Source: Candidatus Saccharimonadota bacterium
GTDB lineage: Bacteria; Patescibacteriota; Saccharimonadia; Saccharimonadales; Saccharimonadaceae
Assembly (NCBI GenBank): GCA_017510305.1
Contig: JAFWNO010000059.1
Coordinates: 1-15,853, forward strand
Length of the DNA stretch: 15,853 nucleotides
Direction: 5' to 3'
The notes below the pieces were generated by a model, which made no database searches, was not told the DNA's origin, and saw only the letters and a program-made list of their open reading frames with translations. Numbering within the stretch: position 1 is the stretch's first letter; every line of letters starts with the position of its first letter. Both the position numbers and the translations under genes were made by a program. Below, in pieces: positions 14,740 to 15,853 of the stretch.

Positions 14740-15853
14740 ATGAAATATCTATCCGTTCTCGGCCGGCAGCCAGAAATCTCCCTAGCGGAATTATCCGCTC
14801 TTTTTACCAACGTTCAAAAAATCGCCCCTAGCCTTGCCACTTTCGAGTCAGAGCAAGATCCAAACATAGACCGTCTTGGTGGCAGCCTCAAGCTTGCCAA
14901 AAAGTTAGACGGCTCCCTTACAGATTATCTCTTTAATCTCCCAGACGGCAAAATCACCATTGGTCTCAGTGATTATTCCAAAAAAGCCACGCCTCGCACA
15001 GTAGGCCAAGATGCCATGAAACTCAAAAAGATATTAACTAGAAAAGGCCGCTCCGTCCGCATCGTCCAGAATAAATCCACAGTATTATCCACCGCTACCA
15101 GTCATCACAATCATCTCGGCAGCAAGGAAAAGGCCGTAGAAATCATCAAGATTAATAAAGATATCTATATTAGCCTCGGCACACAGAATATTACCGCCTA
15201 TGCCCGCCGCGATCAAGCCCGCCCCGCTAGAGATGCCAAAGTTGGCATGCTTCCGCCAAAGCTCGCCCAGATTCTCATCAACCTTTGTAGCCCCCTCCCC
15301 AAAAAATCCCGCATTCTCGACCCTTTCTGTGGCACTGGTGTCCTTCTCCAAGAGGCCTATCTCATGGGCTACACCCCCTACGGCACCGACATCGACGCCC
15401 GCATGGTAGAATATAGCCAGAAAAACTTAATGTGGTTAATGGAAGGCAGAAATGACGTCTGTAGCGAGGAGGGTGGCTCGCGTGGGAGGGCTCCCAAAAT
15501 ATTCCGCAGCGAAGCGAGGATAGATTTTGGGAAGGAAAACGCGAGACAGGACCCCCGCTCGGTAGAGATTTGCCAAGGCGATGCTACTACCTTCAAGTGG
15601 TCTGGCAATATCTCGGCTGTCGCCTGCGAAACTTACCTCGGTCAGCCCATGTCCCAGCCCCCTGCAGAAATAAAACTAAAGCAAGAAAAACAGCATTGTA
15701 AAGAGATAATCATCGGCTTCCTTAAAAATCTCCAAGGTCAAATCCAGCAAGGTACCCCAGTCGTCATCGCCATCCCTGCTTGGCTCCGCCCAGACGGCAC
15801 ATATTCTAGGCTAAATCTCCTTGACGATTTATCAAATATGGAGTATAATAGAA
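14740..15853 (+). CDS. TRM11-like SAM-dependent RNA methyltransferase (partial, runs off the right edge)
   Basis: At least 371 residues with no stop in the window. The opening YLSVLGRQPEISLAELSAL is typical of the THUMP-containing TRM11 group, which methylates guanine N2 in tRNA. The SAM-binding motif I DPFCGTG is at 194-200, and an acidic strand TDIDARMVEYS follows at about 219-229. The place where these enzymes usually have (D/N)PPY reads ETYLGQP (297-303), so catalysis or substrate may differ from the family model. Residues about 241-276 are encoded by a palindromic insertion between the MVEYSQKNL helix and the CQGDA strand. It is divergent from the aldolase fusion gene, with 37 bases between start codons. 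tRNA as the substrate is inferred from family resemblance only. Confidence 0.8.
   Translation, partial: MKYLSVLGRQPEISLAELSALFTNVQKIAPSLATFESEQDPNIDRLGGSLKLAKKLDGSLTDYLFNLPDGKITIGLSDYSKKATPRTVGQDAMKLKKILTRKGRSVRIVQNKSTVLSTATSHHNHLGSKEKAVEIIKINKDIYISLGTQNITAYARRDQARPARDAKVGMLPPKLAQILINLCSPLPKKSRILDPFCGTGVLLQEAYLMGYTPYGTDIDARMVEYSQKNLMWLMEGRNDVCSEEGGSRGRAPKIFRSEARIDFGKENARQDPRSVEICQGDATTFKWSGNISAVACETYLGQPMSQPPAEIKLKQEKQHCKEIIIGFLKNLQGQIQQGTPVVIAIPAWLRPDGTYSRLNLLDDLSNMEYNR
15462..15566. repeat. Palindromic element inserted in frame in the methyltransferase gene
   Basis: CTCGCGT (15477-15483) pairs with ACGCGAG (15539-15545), and TCCCAAAAT (15492-15500) pairs with ATTTTGGGA (15524-15532); outer GGGT/ACCC pairing is partial. 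The centre reads AGCGAAGCGAGGA (15508-15520), sharing AGCGAAGCGA with the element at 266-423. The 105 bases equal 35 codons and add residues between two conserved parts of the Rossmann fold, keeping the frame. Confidence 0.6.

Noticed and set aside
1..15853. CRISPR arrays, tRNA or rRNA genes, insertion sequences, prophage or toxin-antitoxin genes.
   Set aside because: No regularly spaced direct repeats, cloverleaf-like sequences, transposase or phage motifs were seen on reading both strands.

Overview
The window looks like part of a small, streamlined bacterial genome from the Candidate Phyla Radiation, most likely Saccharibacteria (TM7). This is an inference from gene style and order, not from a marker search. 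Supporting signs are short intergenic gaps, a single-pass surface protein with two tandem FISUMP-type domains, a compact methionyl-tRNA synthetase, standard-code reading frames (no in-frame TGA), and several genes whose start codon sits 6-10 bases after a TATAAT-like -10 box, which implies leaderless or nearly leaderless mRNAs. All 11 terminated genes end in TAA or TAG, none in TGA.

Layout. At the left edge is a membrane protein with a disordered N-terminal part (93-1136, possibly truncated by the window). Next is metG (1225-2637), with its own promoter overlapping the upstream terminator. A proteostasis/repair operon follows: clpC, a membrane-anchored HExxH protein, clpP and radA (2686-8129), tightly packed with overlaps. 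It is preceded by a near-perfect CIRCE operator that overlaps both the metG stop codon and the clpC -35 box. A 325-base gap (8130-8454) holds two promoter-like sites, a long imperfect RNA hairpin and a second perfect stem-loop. The loop of the latter carries an anti-Shine-Dalgarno sequence complementary to the ribosome binding site of the next gene, the FISUMP surface protein (8455-10716).

Convergent to that gene lie ruvA and ruvC (minus strand, order ruvC-ruvA). ruvC diverges from rplY (ribosomal protein L25/CTC type, 11978-12673). Between rplY and the next minus-strand gene is a 192-base, nearly continuous hairpin with a bidirectional terminator at its tip. The minus-strand gene (12885-14702) is a fusion of a PfkB-like sugar kinase domain that has lost its GAGD catalytic motif and a complete class I fructose-bisphosphate aldolase. 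It diverges, over only 37 bases carrying two extended -10 promoters, from a TRM11-like RNA methyltransferase that runs off the right edge.

The points most worth following up are: (1) the switch-like leader RNA ahead of the surface protein; (2) the pseudokinase-aldolase fusion; (3) two long hairpins that may be structured RNAs; (4) two GC-rich palindromic insertions translated in frame inside different genes (266-423 and 15462-15566), recalling the palindromic elements described in Rickettsia; and (5) the pattern of leaderless promoters. No tRNA, rRNA, CRISPR array, insertion sequence or phage gene was recognised.
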